Below, in pieces: positions 19,155 through 29,106 of a stretch of 64,000 bases of DNA. The notes under the pieces were generated by a model that was not told the DNA's origin, ran no database searches, and worked only from the letters and a program-made list of their open reading frames with translations. Every line of letters starts with the position of its first letter. Position 1 is the first letter of the stretch. A program made the translations under genes and the position numbers. This DNA comes from Defluviitaleaceae bacterium. Its GTDB lineage: Bacteria; Bacillota; Clostridia; Lachnospirales; WRAX01. The stretch lies in assembly GCA_009779935.1 (NCBI GenBank), contig WRAX01000004.1, positions 1 through 64,000 of the forward strand, read 5' to 3'.

Positions 19155-20198
19155 TTATTGCGTGCCGTGGTGCATGGTAAAAATTACAACTTCCGGACGG
19201 GAAAAGATGCGGGGTATGTGGTAATACACCCCAATGCCACGGCTGGTAAATATGGGTGTGCCATCGTCGGAATGGGCAAAACCCGCACCAAAACGGGTGC
19301 CATAGGCGGATACGTTGCCGAATAGCAGGTAAAGGGGATACCCAAAAAATGTAATTTGCCCGCCATGGGTATGCCCTGCCAAGGTTAGGCCGATGTTGGC
19401 GGTGGGCTGCAGCATTACCACATCCGGGTTATGGGATATTAGCAGTATAAAATCATCGGGATTTGCGCTTGCTGTTGCCATTGCCACATCGGGGTCGCCC
19501 CAGCCCCACCATAAATCCTGCACACCTGCCAAATAAAAACCATTTGCCACCTGCACGCCGCTGTTGGATAAAAGCCCAATGCCATGCTGTTGCTTAATGG
19601 GGGCAAGCTGATGGTCCCTATCATGGTTGCCGCTTACCCCAAAAATGCCGTGGGTGGTAATTATTTGGGCAATTTCTGCAATTGTGCCTTGGTAGTGGTT
19701 GTTGCCCGCCGAAAAATCCCCACCCAGTAGCACAAGGTCTAAATTACGCTGGTTAAGTCGGCTTGCCACATCCCGCATATCCTCGTGGGGGATTATGTGA
19801 AAATCCGTCATAAAAGCGATGCGGAAGCCATCCAGCTCCTGCGGCCAGTTTTCTGCATAAAAGCTAATTTCTCTGTATCTAACAATCCTATCCAAGGTTA
19901 GGGCGTGGGTTATATGTATTAGGGGCACAAGGGCAATTAAAAGCCCCACAAACGTTGCCGCCTTAAATTTGCGGCGGCGTGTTTTGTGGCGCAACAAAGC
20001 CATGGCAAAAAATGCCCCAAAACCACCAAGGGCAAGGGTGAAGAAAATAAGCACTCCTTCACTGATGCGCCACTGCCCTTTTTTTGCCTTTGCCTTATCC
20101 AGTGCGTATAGTAAAAACGTAAAAAGGCTGGTTGCAAACAAAATAATGGCGGATAACTCTATAACACCAAAGCGCAAAATCCAGCTTAAATTTGGCAT
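19155..20198 (-). CDS. DUF1294 membrane domain fused to YkuE-like metallophosphoesterase
   Basis: YALDKAKAKKGQWRISEGVLIFFTLALGGFGAFFAMALLRHKTRRRKF then MTDFH, GGDFS, GNHD, GHTHGGQ. Confidence 0.85.
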   Translation of the reverse strand: MPNLSWILRFGVIELSAIILFATSLFTFLLYALDKAKAKKGQWRISEGVLIFFTLALGGFGAFFAMALLRHKTRRRKFKAATFVGLLIALVPLIHITHALTLDRIVRYREISFYAENWPQELDGFRIAFMTDFHIIPHEDMRDVASRLNQRNLDLVLLGGDFSAGNNHYQGTIAEIAQIITTHGIFGVSGNHDRDHQLAPIKQQHGIGLLSNSGVQVANGFYLAGVQDLWWGWGDPDVAMATASANPDDFILLISHNPDVVMLQPTANIGLTLAGHTHGGQITFFGYPLYLLFGNVSAYGTRFGAGFAHSDDGTPIFTSRGIGVYYHIPRIFSRPEVVIFTMHHGTQ

Positions 20199-20201
20199 GG
20201 C

Positions 20202-21239
20202 TTACCTCAATTTTTCGGCGGGTATGTGACAGTATCCACCGGGGTTTTTGTCCAAATATTTTTGGTGATACTCCTCAGCTTTGTAATAATTTGTAAGCGG
20301 TAGGTTTTCCACCACAACCGGGTCCTGGTAGGATTTTTGCAGATTAGCAAGAGAGCGGGCGATTATGGCCTGCTCGTCGGGATTTGTAAAATAAATACCC
20401 GGGCGGTATTGGTTGCCAACATCATCCCCTTGGCGGTCACCTGTGGTGGGGTTTACCACCTCATAAAAATATGCCAAAACGCCCATCAGGTCAATCTCTG
20501 CGCTGTTGTAGGTAACTTTTACGGTTTCGGCAAAGCCCGTGTTGCCTTTGCAAACCTCCTCATATGTGGGGTTTTGGGTGTTGCCATTGGCGTAACCCAC
20601 TTCTGCCGCCACAACGCCCTTTTGCAGGTCAAAAAACTTTTCCACACCCCAAAAGCAGCCGCTGGCAAGGTATATGGTTTTTAGGATGTCTATTTGGCAT
20701 TTTGACATAATATTTAATGCCTGTTGATGGCTTTCGGGGGTGGTTGCGGCGCACAAATCGGCGCTTACGGTGATTTTTAGGTTAGGCATTGCATTTTTTG
20801 CCATTATGGCATTGGACACCACGCAAATATCGGTGCAAACACCTACAAACTCCACTTCCGTAAGCTGTGACCGGCGTGCGTGCAAAAAGCTTACCAAGTC
20901 CACACTTCCAAAAATTGGCTTTTGAAAGGCATTATCCACAATGGCTTCGATGCCGCTAACCACTATGGTGTCGGGGTTTGCGTGCCATGCGTCCATAATT
21001 TGCGGGTGTATTTGCCACCCCTGCGTGCCTTTAATGCAATGTGGGATGGGAAGTTTTTTACCCTCGGGTGTATCTAAATAATCGCTACCATGAGTGTCCT
21101 GTGTGAACAGGATAAGCTCACCACGGCTTTCCGCCACCCTTTGGGCTATTTTGCTTACAATTGCGGCAGCTTCGGGCGTACCTAAAACGCCGTTTATAAA
21201 GTCGTGTTGCATGTCAACAATTACCAAGGCTTTGTGCAT
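20202..21239 (-). CDS. isochorismatase/nicotinamidase-family hydrolase fused to peptide methionine sulfoxide reductase A
   Basis: N: VIVDMQHDFI, TQDTHGSDYLDTPEGKKLPIPHC, VGVCTDICV; C: YLASGCFWGVEKFF, GYANG, GDRQGDDVGNQYRPGIYF, AEEYHQKYLDKNPGGYC. Confidence 0.92.
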   Translation of the reverse strand: MHKALVIVDMQHDFINGVLGTPEAAAIVSKIAQRVAESRGELILFTQDTHGSDYLDTPEGKKLPIPHCIKGTQGWQIHPQIMDAWHANPDTIVVSGIEAIVDNAFQKPIFGSVDLVSFLHARRSQLTEVEFVGVCTDICVVSNAIMAKNAMPNLKITVSADLCAATTPESHQQALNIMSKCQIDILKTIYLASGCFWGVEKFFDLQKGVVAAEVGYANGNTQNPTYEEVCKGNTGFAETVKVTYNSAEIDLMGVLAYFYEVVNPTTGDRQGDDVGNQYRPGIYFTNPDEQAIIARSLANLQKSYQDPVVVENLPLTNYYKAEEYHQKYLDKNPGGYCHIPAEKLR

Positions 21240-21240
21240 T

Positions 21241-21870
21241 TTATCGCCCCCTGTTTATTGGATTGTGCTTTTTCTCGTATTTTATGGTTGTGGCACTGCC
21301 ATGGCCGGGATATACATCGGTATCGTCGGGCAACTCAAAAAGGCGGAATAGAGATGCTTTCAGCTGGTCAAAATCGCTTGTAGGCAGGTCGTGGCGGCCG
21401 TAACTGCCCTTAAAAAGGCAATCCCCCGAAAATAGGGTGCTATGTGCAGGCAGGTGGAAGCACAGATGCCCGTGGGTATGCCCCGGGGTGGAAATTGCGT
21501 GGATTTCCAACCCCGCAATATTTAGCATTTGCCCGCCTTCGATGTACTTGGTAACGGTGCAGACAACCTCAGGCCGCCTCATAGGCTTGCAGCCGTTTAG
21601 GTAGGTGTCCGCCGCTAATTCCGCTTCTAATTCTGAGGAATACACATCAACACCAAGGGCTTCCCGTAAGGCATCAACTGCCCCGATATGGTCAAAATGC
21701 CCATGGGTTAGTAATATGGCAACTAATGTTAAGCCTCTTTTTTCCAACTCCTGTTGTATATGCGTGGCTTCACAGCCGGGGTCTATTAATACAGCTTCTG
21801 TTGCACCGTCATTGTGCAAAATATATGCGTTTGTACCCACTACACCTACGGGCATTGTTACAATGTTCAT
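21241..21870 (-). CDS. MBL-fold hydrolase (glyoxalase II/YqgX-like)
   Basis: LTHGHFDHIGA, STPGHTHGHLCFH, SGDCLF, YPGHGSATT. Confidence 0.9.
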   Translation of the reverse strand: MNIVTMPVGVVGTNAYILHNDGATEAVLIDPGCEATHIQQELEKRGLTLVAILLTHGHFDHIGAVDALREALGVDVYSSELEAELAADTYLNGCKPMRRPEVVCTVTKYIEGGQMLNIAGLEIHAISTPGHTHGHLCFHLPAHSTLFSGDCLFKGSYGRHDLPTSDFDQLKASLFRLFELPDDTDVYPGHGSATTIKYEKKHNPINRGR

Positions 21871-21888
21871 ATTACCACCTCGAACTGT

Positions 21889-24156
21889 TTATGTCATTTT
21901 TCTGTCAACTTGGTTAATGCCTTTTAGGGACATTAGGCGGTTGCTGGCTCGCTCCAAAGTTTCACGGTTATCCACACTTATTATTAGGCTGCAAACTGCC
22001 TCGCCCCCGACGTTTCCTGCGTTTATGGCTTTAATTTCAATGTTCATTTTGGAGAAGGCATCGGTTATTTGGGCAACGCAACCTACACTGTCACAATATA
22101 TGCGCATTTCTGCTGTAAACTTACTGTCTTGCAGGGCGGCTTGGTTCCAGCTAACCTCCACCAACCTGCGGGTGTTTTCTGGGGAGATGTTAGCGATTGT
22201 AACACAAGCCACTTGATGGACGGCAACCCCACGCCCACGGGTAACAAAACCAACCACGTCATCCCCGGGGATTGGGTTACAGCACTTGGAAAAATGGGTG
22301 GCAAGCCCTGTTTCGCCTTGTATAACAATTGCGCCGTGGTTGTGGCGGTGTTTTTGTTGGTGGGTGTTTTTGTTTATGGCATCAATTATCTCTCGTGTGT
22401 CCACTATTTCCGGGTTTAGATCTTGATAAACCTCGTAAAGGCGGTTTATCACACTGTTTTCTTTAATATCACCACGCCCTACGGCGGCACATAGTGTATC
22501 AAAATCGTGCATGGAAAAACGGTTTAGCAGCATTTTTTCCCCCTGCGGGGTGTGTAGTGCGGCAAAGGCGTAACCCTTGCGCCTTGCGGTTTTTTCCAAC
22601 AATTCCTTTCCCTTGATAAGGGAGATATCCCTATCCTCTTTTTTTTGCCATTGGCGTATTTTGGTTTTGGCAGATGGGGTTTTTACCATATTAAGCCAAT
22701 CCGCCGTGGGGCCTTTTGCGTTGCCGGATGTTACAATTTCTACCAAGTCACCGTTTCTAAGCAATGTGCCAATGGGCACAATTTTCCCGTTAATTTTTGC
22801 TCCCGTCATCTTATTACCTACGGAGGAGTGGACGTGATAAGCAAAATCAATGCAAGTGGAGCCGGCAGGCAAGGTTTTTACCTGTTGCTGCGGGGTGTAG
22901 CAATACACCCATTCGGTGTGTATGTTTAGATTTTCTTTTAGCAAGGGCAAAAACTCATCATTGTCGGGGTTTTCCCTTTGCATGGTTAAAATTTCTGCAA
23001 GCCAAGCCATTTTTTCGTCGCTGGCATCTTGCCCTTTGTCACCTTCTTTGTACTTCCAGTGGGCGGCAATGCCTGTTTCTGCTTCCCTGTGCATATCTTC
23101 GGTGCGTATTTGCACCTCAAAAGGTTCGCTATCCGGCCCCCAAAGCACATTGTGGATGGATTGGTATCCATTACCTTTGGGGTTGCTTATATAATCCTTA
23201 AAAGTGTCAGGCATGGGGGTATATGCGCTGTTTACAATGCCCAGCACCCGCCAACACTCCTCCTTGGTTTCCACGATAACACGCACGGCAAAAAGGTCAA
23301 GTATCTCTTCTAATTCCCTTTCCTTATTTGCCATTTTTTTGTAAATGGAAAAAAAGTGCTTTGGGCGACCCTTAACCTGCCCAAAAATCCCATCTTCATG
23401 CAGGCGCATCCTAAGTGTACCCACTATATCTTCCATATATTCCATGCGTTGTTTAAGCTTCATATTAACTTTTTCTTTAACCATTTGGAAGGTGGTAGGG
23501 TCGCTGTACTTAAAGGACAAATCCTCCATTTCCCGTCGAAGGGTAGAAACGCCCAAACGCCCTGCAATTGGGGCATAAATATCCAGCGATTCCTGTGCGA
23601 TGCGCTTTTGTTTTTCGGGCTCCATAAAGTTTAGGGTGCGCAAATTATGCACCCTGTCCGCTAATTTTATTAAAACCACACGTATGTCATCCGCCATGGC
23701 AACAAACATTTTGCGGTAGTTGTTGGTTTGCTCCTCTTCCCGCTCTTTATCATTGCCGCGGGTTTTTACTTTTTTACTTTCTTCATCAGGCTCGGGTTTG
23801 CCCAATTGCTCTTTTTTCATGGTTTTAAGCTTGGTTACGCCATCCACGAGGCTGGCAACTTCCTGCCCAAACATTTTCACCATATCATCCAATGTATATT
23901 CGGTATCTTCCACAATATCATGTAAAATGCCTGCGGTTATGGTTTCCCTGTCCAGTTCCAGTTCCGCTAAAATAATGGCAACTTCCAGCGGGTGTATTAT
24001 ATATGGCTCGCCGGATTTGCGCAGTTGCCCCTCGTGGGCTTCTTTTGCAAGCTTGTAAGCACCTTCCACCATAGAAAAATCGGAGGAAGGGCGATATGTT
24101 TGCATTTTTTTGATAAGTGCCTCAAAAAGCTGGTCACCGGTATTTTTGCTGTACAT
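21889..24156 (-). CDS. rel: bifunctional (p)ppGpp synthetase/hydrolase
   Basis: HD domain LHDIVEDTEYT, synthetase YQSIHN, TGS, ACT domains. Confidence 0.96.
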   Translation of the reverse strand: MYSKNTGDQLFEALIKKMQTYRPSSDFSMVEGAYKLAKEAHEGQLRKSGEPYIIHPLEVAIILAELELDRETITAGILHDIVEDTEYTLDDMVKMFGQEVASLVDGVTKLKTMKKEQLGKPEPDEESKKVKTRGNDKEREEEQTNNYRKMFVAMADDIRVVLIKLADRVHNLRTLNFMEPEKQKRIAQESLDIYAPIAGRLGVSTLRREMEDLSFKYSDPTTFQMVKEKVNMKLKQRMEYMEDIVGTLRMRLHEDGIFGQVKGRPKHFFSIYKKMANKERELEEILDLFAVRVIVETKEECWRVLGIVNSAYTPMPDTFKDYISNPKGNGYQSIHNVLWGPDSEPFEVQIRTEDMHREAETGIAAHWKYKEGDKGQDASDEKMAWLAEILTMQRENPDNDEFLPLLKENLNIHTEWVYCYTPQQQVKTLPAGSTCIDFAYHVHSSVGNKMTGAKINGKIVPIGTLLRNGDLVEIVTSGNAKGPTADWLNMVKTPSAKTKIRQWQKKEDRDISLIKGKELLEKTARRKGYAFAALHTPQGEKMLLNRFSMHDFDTLCAAVGRGDIKENSVINRLYEVYQDLNPEIVDTREIIDAINKNTHQQKHRHNHGAIVIQGETGLATHFSKCCNPIPGDDVVGFVTRGRGVAVHQVACVTIANISPENTRRLVEVSWNQAALQDSKFTAEMRIYCDSVGCVAQITDAFSKMNIEIKAINAGNVGGEAVCSLIISVDNRETLERASNRLMSLKGINQVDRKMT

Positions 24157-24230
24157 AAAATGTCCCCCTTCCTCATTATGAATTAAATTTCCTCATTATA
24201 TCATAAAAAAATACATGTGGCAAGGCTTAC

Positions 24231-24259
24231 TTGACATAAAAATGCCCCTGTGGTATATT
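24231..24259 (+). promoter_or_regulatory. sigma-A type promoter
   Basis: TTGACA, 17 bp, TATATT. Confidence 0.7.
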
Positions 24260-24291
24260 ATGACAAACGAGGTAAAGGGGTTTGCGTACAT

Positions 24292-24735
24292 ATGAAGAAG
24301 TTTGCATACACAATGCCAAGCCGGGCCACAGAAAAGCCCAAAGCGGACATTAGTATAATAACCGATTATGACCAGCGGTATTTGGGCATTATTAGCAAAA
24401 TTTTCAAAAATGGGATGACGGCCGGGGACCTAAATGATGTGCTGTATGCCGGCGGAAACATTGCAGCATATTGGCATAAAGGCAGGCTGGTTGGTGCAAT
24501 TGTTTGGACTTGGTGCAACGAAGCCGGCGGGCAAATTTTATATATTGGTTTTAAGAAGCGGCAGCAGGGCAAGGGCTTCGGTAAATTGTTGCTGGATTAT
24601 GCCGTTTACAAAACCACCGCCAAAGAGGGATACAAAGGCAATTTATCCCTGTGGGCAGAAATTGGCGATGAATATGCAAATGCGGCGAATTTTTTCGAAA
24701 AATACAGACTTGACATTGGCGAACCAGTCTGTTAG
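24292..24735 (+). CDS. GNAT family N-acetyltransferase
   Basis: ILYIGFKKRQQGKGFGKLLLDYAV. Confidence 0.82.
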   Translation: MKKFAYTMPSRATEKPKADISIITDYDQRYLGIISKIFKNGMTAGDLNDVLYAGGNIAAYWHKGRLVGAIVWTWCNEAGGQILYIGFKKRQQGKGFGKLLLDYAVYKTTAKEGYKGNLSLWAEIGDEYANAANFFEKYRLDIGEPVC

Positions 24736-24738
24736 AAT
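24710..24738 (+). promoter_or_regulatory. sigma-A type promoter for rho, embedded in end of upstream CDS
   Basis: TTGACA, 17 bp, TAGAAT. Confidence 0.65.
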
Positions 24739-24825
24739 TACATAACACTTCTTTTGGAAAATTCTTCTAAAAAGTCCCCAGAAAGCCCTTGAAAACAATA
24801 ATTTAATCGAAAATTGGAGGATATT

Positions 24826-26214
24826 TTGAATAAACAAGAAAAAATTGACATTTTAAGCAAAAAATCCCTATCCGAACTTAGGGAGCAAGGTAAGGAATTG
24901 GGCATCAAAAACACGCAAAAGTACCGCAAGGCAGAATTGGCCGAGATGATAGTTGATTTAGAGAAGGAACAAGCCCCTGCGCCACAGGGTGTTGTTGATA
25001 AAGCCCTAAAACCTGCATTGCGGCCAAGATTTGCTGACAAAGTACAGCAAGATTCAAAAAGGGCGGATCATTTGGTTGCACTTGATTCCGGGGAGGTGCG
25101 GGGTGGTATTTTGGATATCCACCCTGATGGGTACGGCTTTTTGCGTACCGACCACTATCTGTCAGGCCCTGATGATGTATATGTTTCCGCACCACAAATA
25201 CGCCGTTTTGGCCTTCGCAACGGTGATATGATTTACGGCAACCTTCGCATACCCAAAGAAACCGAAAATTTTCGGGCATTGTTGCTGGTTAACACCATAA
25301 ATGGCGACCCTGCCCACGTGGGTGTGCGCCGCCCCCATTTTACCAAGCTTACACCCATTTACCCCACCCAGCGGCTGCATTTGGAAAGTGACCAAAAAAC
25401 CATGGCAAATAGGCTGGTGGATTTAATTGCGCCAATAGGGCTTGGCCAGCGGGGCATGATTGTTTCCCCGCCCAAAGCAGGCAAAACCGTGCTTTTGAAA
25501 AATATTGCCAACGCCATTCTAAAAAACCACAAAAATGTCCATCTTATAGTGCTTTTGATTGACGAGCGACCCGAAGAGGTTACGGATATGCAAAGAAGCA
25601 TTGCGGGCGAACGTGCCGATGTGGTTTTTTCCACGTTCGATGAGCATCCCGAGCATCATAAGAAAGTGGCAGAAATTGTGTTAGAACGGGCAAAGCGGAT
25701 GGTGGAACAGGGCAAAGATTTGATAATTCTCATGGATTCTATCACACGCCTTGCAAGGGCTTACAATTTAACCCTGCCGCCGGGCGGGCGCACCCTGTCA
25801 GGCGGGCTGGATCCCGCCGCATTGTACATGCCCAAAAAGTTTTTTGGGGCGGCACGTAATATTGAAAACGGTGGCTCTCTCACAATCTTAGCGACGGCGT
25901 TGGTGGACACGGGCAGCAAAATGGATGATGTGATTTTTGAGGAATTTAAGGGCACCGGCAATATGGAGTTGGTGCTGGACAGAAGGCTTAGCGAAAGGCG
26001 CATTTTCCCTGCTATTGACATTAACAAATCAGGCACAAGGCGGGAGGACATGCTGCTAACCCCCAAGGAGCTGGAAGCCCTGCATGCCCTGCGTCGACGC
26101 ATGGGCGGCATGTCCACACAAGATTTTAATGAGCATGTGACGGATATGTTAACAAAAACTGCCAATAATGCGGAGTTTGTGGAGCTTGTTAATTCCCTAA
26201 ACCATGGCAAATAA
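24826..26214 (+). CDS. rho: transcription termination factor Rho (TTG start)
   Basis: [76 protein letters not shown] upstream of TTG. Confidence 0.96.
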   Translation: MNKQEKIDILSKKSLSELREQGKELGIKNTQKYRKAELAEMIVDLEKEQAPAPQGVVDKALKPALRPRFADKVQQDSKRADHLVALDSGEVRGGILDIHPDGYGFLRTDHYLSGPDDVYVSAPQIRRFGLRNGDMIYGNLRIPKETENFRALLLVNTINGDPAHVGVRRPHFTKLTPIYPTQRLHLESDQKTMANRLVDLIAPIGLGQRGMIVSPPKAGKTVLLKNIANAILKNHKNVHLIVLLIDERPEEVTDMQRSIAGERADVVFSTFDEHPEHHKKVAEIVLERAKRMVEQGKDLIILMDSITRLARAYNLTLPPGGRTLSGGLDPAALYMPKKFFGAARNIENGGSLTILATALVDTGSKMDDVIFEEFKGTGNMELVLDRRLSERRIFPAIDINKSGTRREDMLLTPKELEALHALRRRMGGMSTQDFNEHVTDMLTKTANNAEFVELVNSLNHGK

Positions 26215-26216
26215 AA

Positions 26217-27035
26217 CTAATCAAACCGAATGGCGGGCACTTGGGCTTCAAACTTACTTCCATTTGGATATGTGCCGCTAAAAATGTATACGGGTTGCAA
26301 GATGCTGTTTTCAAAGGCATAAACCAGCTCGTATTTTTTTATTCGTATTTTGCCTTCATGGTCTTGGGGTAGGGCTTGCATTGCGGCATGGGGGGTTAGT
26401 AGGTCGCCCCTGCCCAGCTCCTCGTATTCAAAGTAAAAATGGCTTACAAATAGGATGTTTCCAAAAACATCCACCTCCATTACAGTGGGGAAGGCGGTGT
26501 TGGGTATTTTACCCAAATCTTCAAAAAAAGTGATGGTAAAGCCTTTTTCGTGCTCCACCGCTTCCAAATTGTAGGGGGATTGTAAGAATAGGTTTTGGCG
26601 TGCAAAATCTTCTGCTATGCTACGTGCTTTGCGCTGATATATGGGGTCGCCTTGTTCTGTGGCAACCCCTGTATACTCCACCAAATCCAAAAAGTGGAAT
26701 GCCCGCAAAGTACGCAAACCACATTTTGCCAAAAAATAATCTTCGTAATGGAAAATTTCGGCACAACCCATGCCAAATCTACCCAAAAAACCCTTCACAT
26801 CCTCTTTTTCGGTAATGGAATATATTGGTAAATACACAGCTGCCTGCCGAAGGGGGTTTCTGTGTAGGCGTATATCCAGCTGGTAAAAGTTTCTGTACCC
26901 ACGGTCAACATTTTCGTGGTGTATGCGGTTAGCTAAGTTGGCGGGGTTTATACCGCTGTTGACTAATAAAACCGCCGCAAACACAAGCAAAACTGCACCC
27001 GCTACATAATTTATAAAATCAGGCACTCTGCGCAT
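26217..27035 (-). CDS. hypothetical membrane-anchored protein (YycI/YycH-like region possible)
   Basis: Single N-terminal TM and long beta-rich extracytoplasmic part. Confidence 0.6.
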   Translation of the reverse strand: MRRVPDFINYVAGAVLLVFAAVLLVNSGINPANLANRIHHENVDRGYRNFYQLDIRLHRNPLRQAAVYLPIYSITEKEDVKGFLGRFGMGCAEIFHYEDYFLAKCGLRTLRAFHFLDLVEYTGVATEQGDPIYQRKARSIAEDFARQNLFLQSPYNLEAVEHEKGFTITFFEDLGKIPNTAFPTVMEVDVFGNILFVSHFYFEYEELGRGDLLTPHAAMQALPQDHEGKIRIKKYELVYAFENSILQPVYIFSGTYPNGSKFEAQVPAIRFD

Positions 27036-27139
27036 AAAATCAACTCCTTGCCAATATCTTGCGCAAAACCCAAAAGCTGTATTCACCATTGCTGCAAACT
27101 GCCATATAATGGGTTAGCAAATATTGAGGAGAGAGATTT

Positions 27140-27532
27140 ATGGTTGACTTATACGGCTTCAAAACCCACGAAAAACCAAAAGAAAGGGAAGTTGCCATTA
27201 GCCCCTTGCAGGCTTTTGAGGAATTTAGTGCCTGTCCAACACCTGTACAACCAAGGCCGGGTGTGCCAAATTATGGTGCAGATGCCTTGCCCAATTTTCT
27301 GCCACCATCCCATACACCTTCCCGCCCTGCGGCAAAAGACTTTGTGGATGCCGGCACCATGGAAGGTAATATGCACCGTGCAACCTACCTTTGGCTAACA
27401 GATGGGCAGCAATTTTGGTTTTGCCCCACATTTTTAGGCAAACATTCGGTGGCAGGGTATCGCTGGGAAAATGGGCAGTGGATGTATACGGGTTTTGGGC
27501 TTGATGCGGTGGAGAGTTTAGCTGGCACCTAA
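27140..27532 (+). CDS. hypothetical protein
   Basis: ORF with GGAG-like RBS (gaggagagagattt) upstream; no family recognised. Confidence 0.55.
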   Translation: MVDLYGFKTHEKPKEREVAISPLQAFEEFSACPTPVQPRPGVPNYGADALPNFLPPSHTPSRPAAKDFVDAGTMEGNMHRATYLWLTDGQQFWFCPTFLGKHSVAGYRWENGQWMYTGFGLDAVESLAGT

Positions 27533-27662
27533 CCCGCATCACGGGCTCATCTTAATCTGTCGATTTTTTTGGCACGAAAGCAGGAATACATTGACATCAA
27601 TTTCCAATTTATACCAATACTGATATGGTACAATCCCTTCAAAACAATTTGGAGGGAAATTT

Positions 27663-29063
27663 ATGAACAGCTTTCAACTGCCAACAAATATCAGGCAAAT
27701 AGGCACAGCGGGGGATGGGCTAAAAATATATGTGGAAGATTATGTTTGCAGCTATCTGCGCCAATATGCCGAATCTGGCGGGCACACGGAAAAGGTGGCA
27801 TTTTTAGTGGGCAAATACATGGTTATTGATGGAGAGGCCTATGTTTTTGTCAGCGGTGCAATACAAGGCAAGTTTAGTGAATATCGGGATAATATGGAAA
27901 GTTTTACCGATGCCAGTTTTGACAATGCCATGGAGGAGTTGGATAAATACTTCCCCGGCTGTGAAATTTTGGGCTGGATGCAGTCCCAACCCGGTTATGG
28001 GATTTATCTAAACCCATCCTATGCGGATTACCATATGGCGAATTTTACACGCCCTTACCAGCTACTATTCGTTATGGATCCGGTGGAAAAGCTGAACATG
28101 TTTTACAGCTGGAATGGCGAGATGACGGGGATTAACGAAGCTGCGGGTTATTTTGTTTATTATGACCAAAACAAGGGCATGCAGGAATATATGAACGATA
28201 ACCGCATAACCCGTGCCAAAATTGCAAAAGCCACTAATCCACTGGAATCGGTCAAAACGCCCATGCCTGCGGCAGAGAAAAAAGAAGAGCCGCTACCGGC
28301 AACCCGCCTGCGCCTTTTTGAAAATGACCGCACAACAACTGCACACCCTGAAAAGCCCGCAAAAGCAATACCCGCAAGTAGGGCGGGGCGGTTTATGGGC
28401 GGCGTTAAAACCACCCCGGCACCCGAAAAAAAAGAAGGGCGCAGTATCGAAGACGTGCGCCGCTTGTCTAATTTACTTATTGGCCTTTGCGCTGTGCTAT
28501 TTGTTACATCTTTTGTTATGGGGGCAGGGCTTTTGCAAAGCGATGGGCGTATAGCAACATTGGAATCCGCCATTATCACCATGGACAACAACAATCTGAT
28601 AATTGCTGATCAAATACGCCAAATGTCTGCTTTGCCTGTGTTTGCCCAAGGCGGCATTGGACAATATGCCGACCATGCTATGCCGCCACCCACGCAAAAC
28701 CAGCAAGAGCAACAAAACCAACCACCCACGCAAAACCAACCACTATCAAGCGAACAAAATCAACCAGCACAGCCACCACAACAACAACAAACACCACCGG
28801 AACAGCCCCCGGCAGAACCGCCTACACCACTACCAACCGAGCCGGAGCAGGACAATATCTTTACCCAAGACCCTGACCAAGCTGTTGCTGTATGGGCTAA
28901 TGTACCGGAAACCTATACAATCCAGCCGGGGGATAGCCTGTTGCAAATTAGCCGCATTTTTTTTGGTGATACCAGTATGGTTGATAGAATAATGGAGCTA
29001 AACAATATTGCAGATGCTAACCTTATAACTGTGGGGCAAGTTATCGTTCTTCCAAGATATTAA
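27663..29063 (+). CDS. degenerate MPN/JAMM-like domain, TM segment, Pro/Gln-rich linker and C-terminal LysM
   Basis: GCEILGWMQSQPGYGIYLNPSYADYHM; TM LLIGLCAVLFVTSFVMGAGLL; LysM YTIQPGDSLLQISRIFFGDTSMVDRIMELNNIADANLITVGQVIVLP. Confidence 0.75.
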   Translation: MNSFQLPTNIRQIGTAGDGLKIYVEDYVCSYLRQYAESGGHTEKVAFLVGKYMVIDGEAYVFVSGAIQGKFSEYRDNMESFTDASFDNAMEELDKYFPGCEILGWMQSQPGYGIYLNPSYADYHMANFTRPYQLLFVMDPVEKLNMFYSWNGEMTGINEAAGYFVYYDQNKGMQEYMNDNRITRAKIAKATNPLESVKTPMPAAEKKEEPLPATRLRLFENDRTTTAHPEKPAKAIPASRAGRFMGGVKTTPAPEKKEGRSIEDVRRLSNLLIGLCAVLFVTSFVMGAGLLQSDGRIATLESAIITMDNNNLIIADQIRQMSALPVFAQGGIGQYADHAMPPPTQNQQEQQNQPPTQNQPLSSEQNQPAQPPQQQQTPPEQPPAEPPTPLPTEPEQDNIFTQDPDQAVAVWANVPETYTIQPGDSLLQISRIFFGDTSMVDRIMELNNIADANLITVGQVIVLPRY

Positions 29064-29079
29064 CGGGTTTTAAAAATAT

Positions 29080-29106
29080 ACGGGCGCATTGTGCGCCCGT
29101 TTTTTA
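29080..29106 (+). terminator. intrinsic terminator after LysM protein gene
   Basis: ACGGGCGCATTGTGCGCCCGTTTTTTATT. Confidence 0.88.

Noticed and set aside
24250-24291. GTG start of the GNAT ORF at 24250
   Set aside because: It overlaps the -10 of a strong TTGACA-17-TATATT promoter; ATG 24292 is the likely start.
27591-27634. TTGACA ... TACAAT promoter before the JAMM-like/LysM gene
   Set aside because: Spacer is about 32 bp, too long for a sigma-A promoter.
28680-28850. CAACAACAA/CCACC repeats considered as a CRISPR or tandem-repeat array
   Set aside because: They are the coding Pro/Gln-rich linker of the LysM protein; no regular repeat-spacer pattern.
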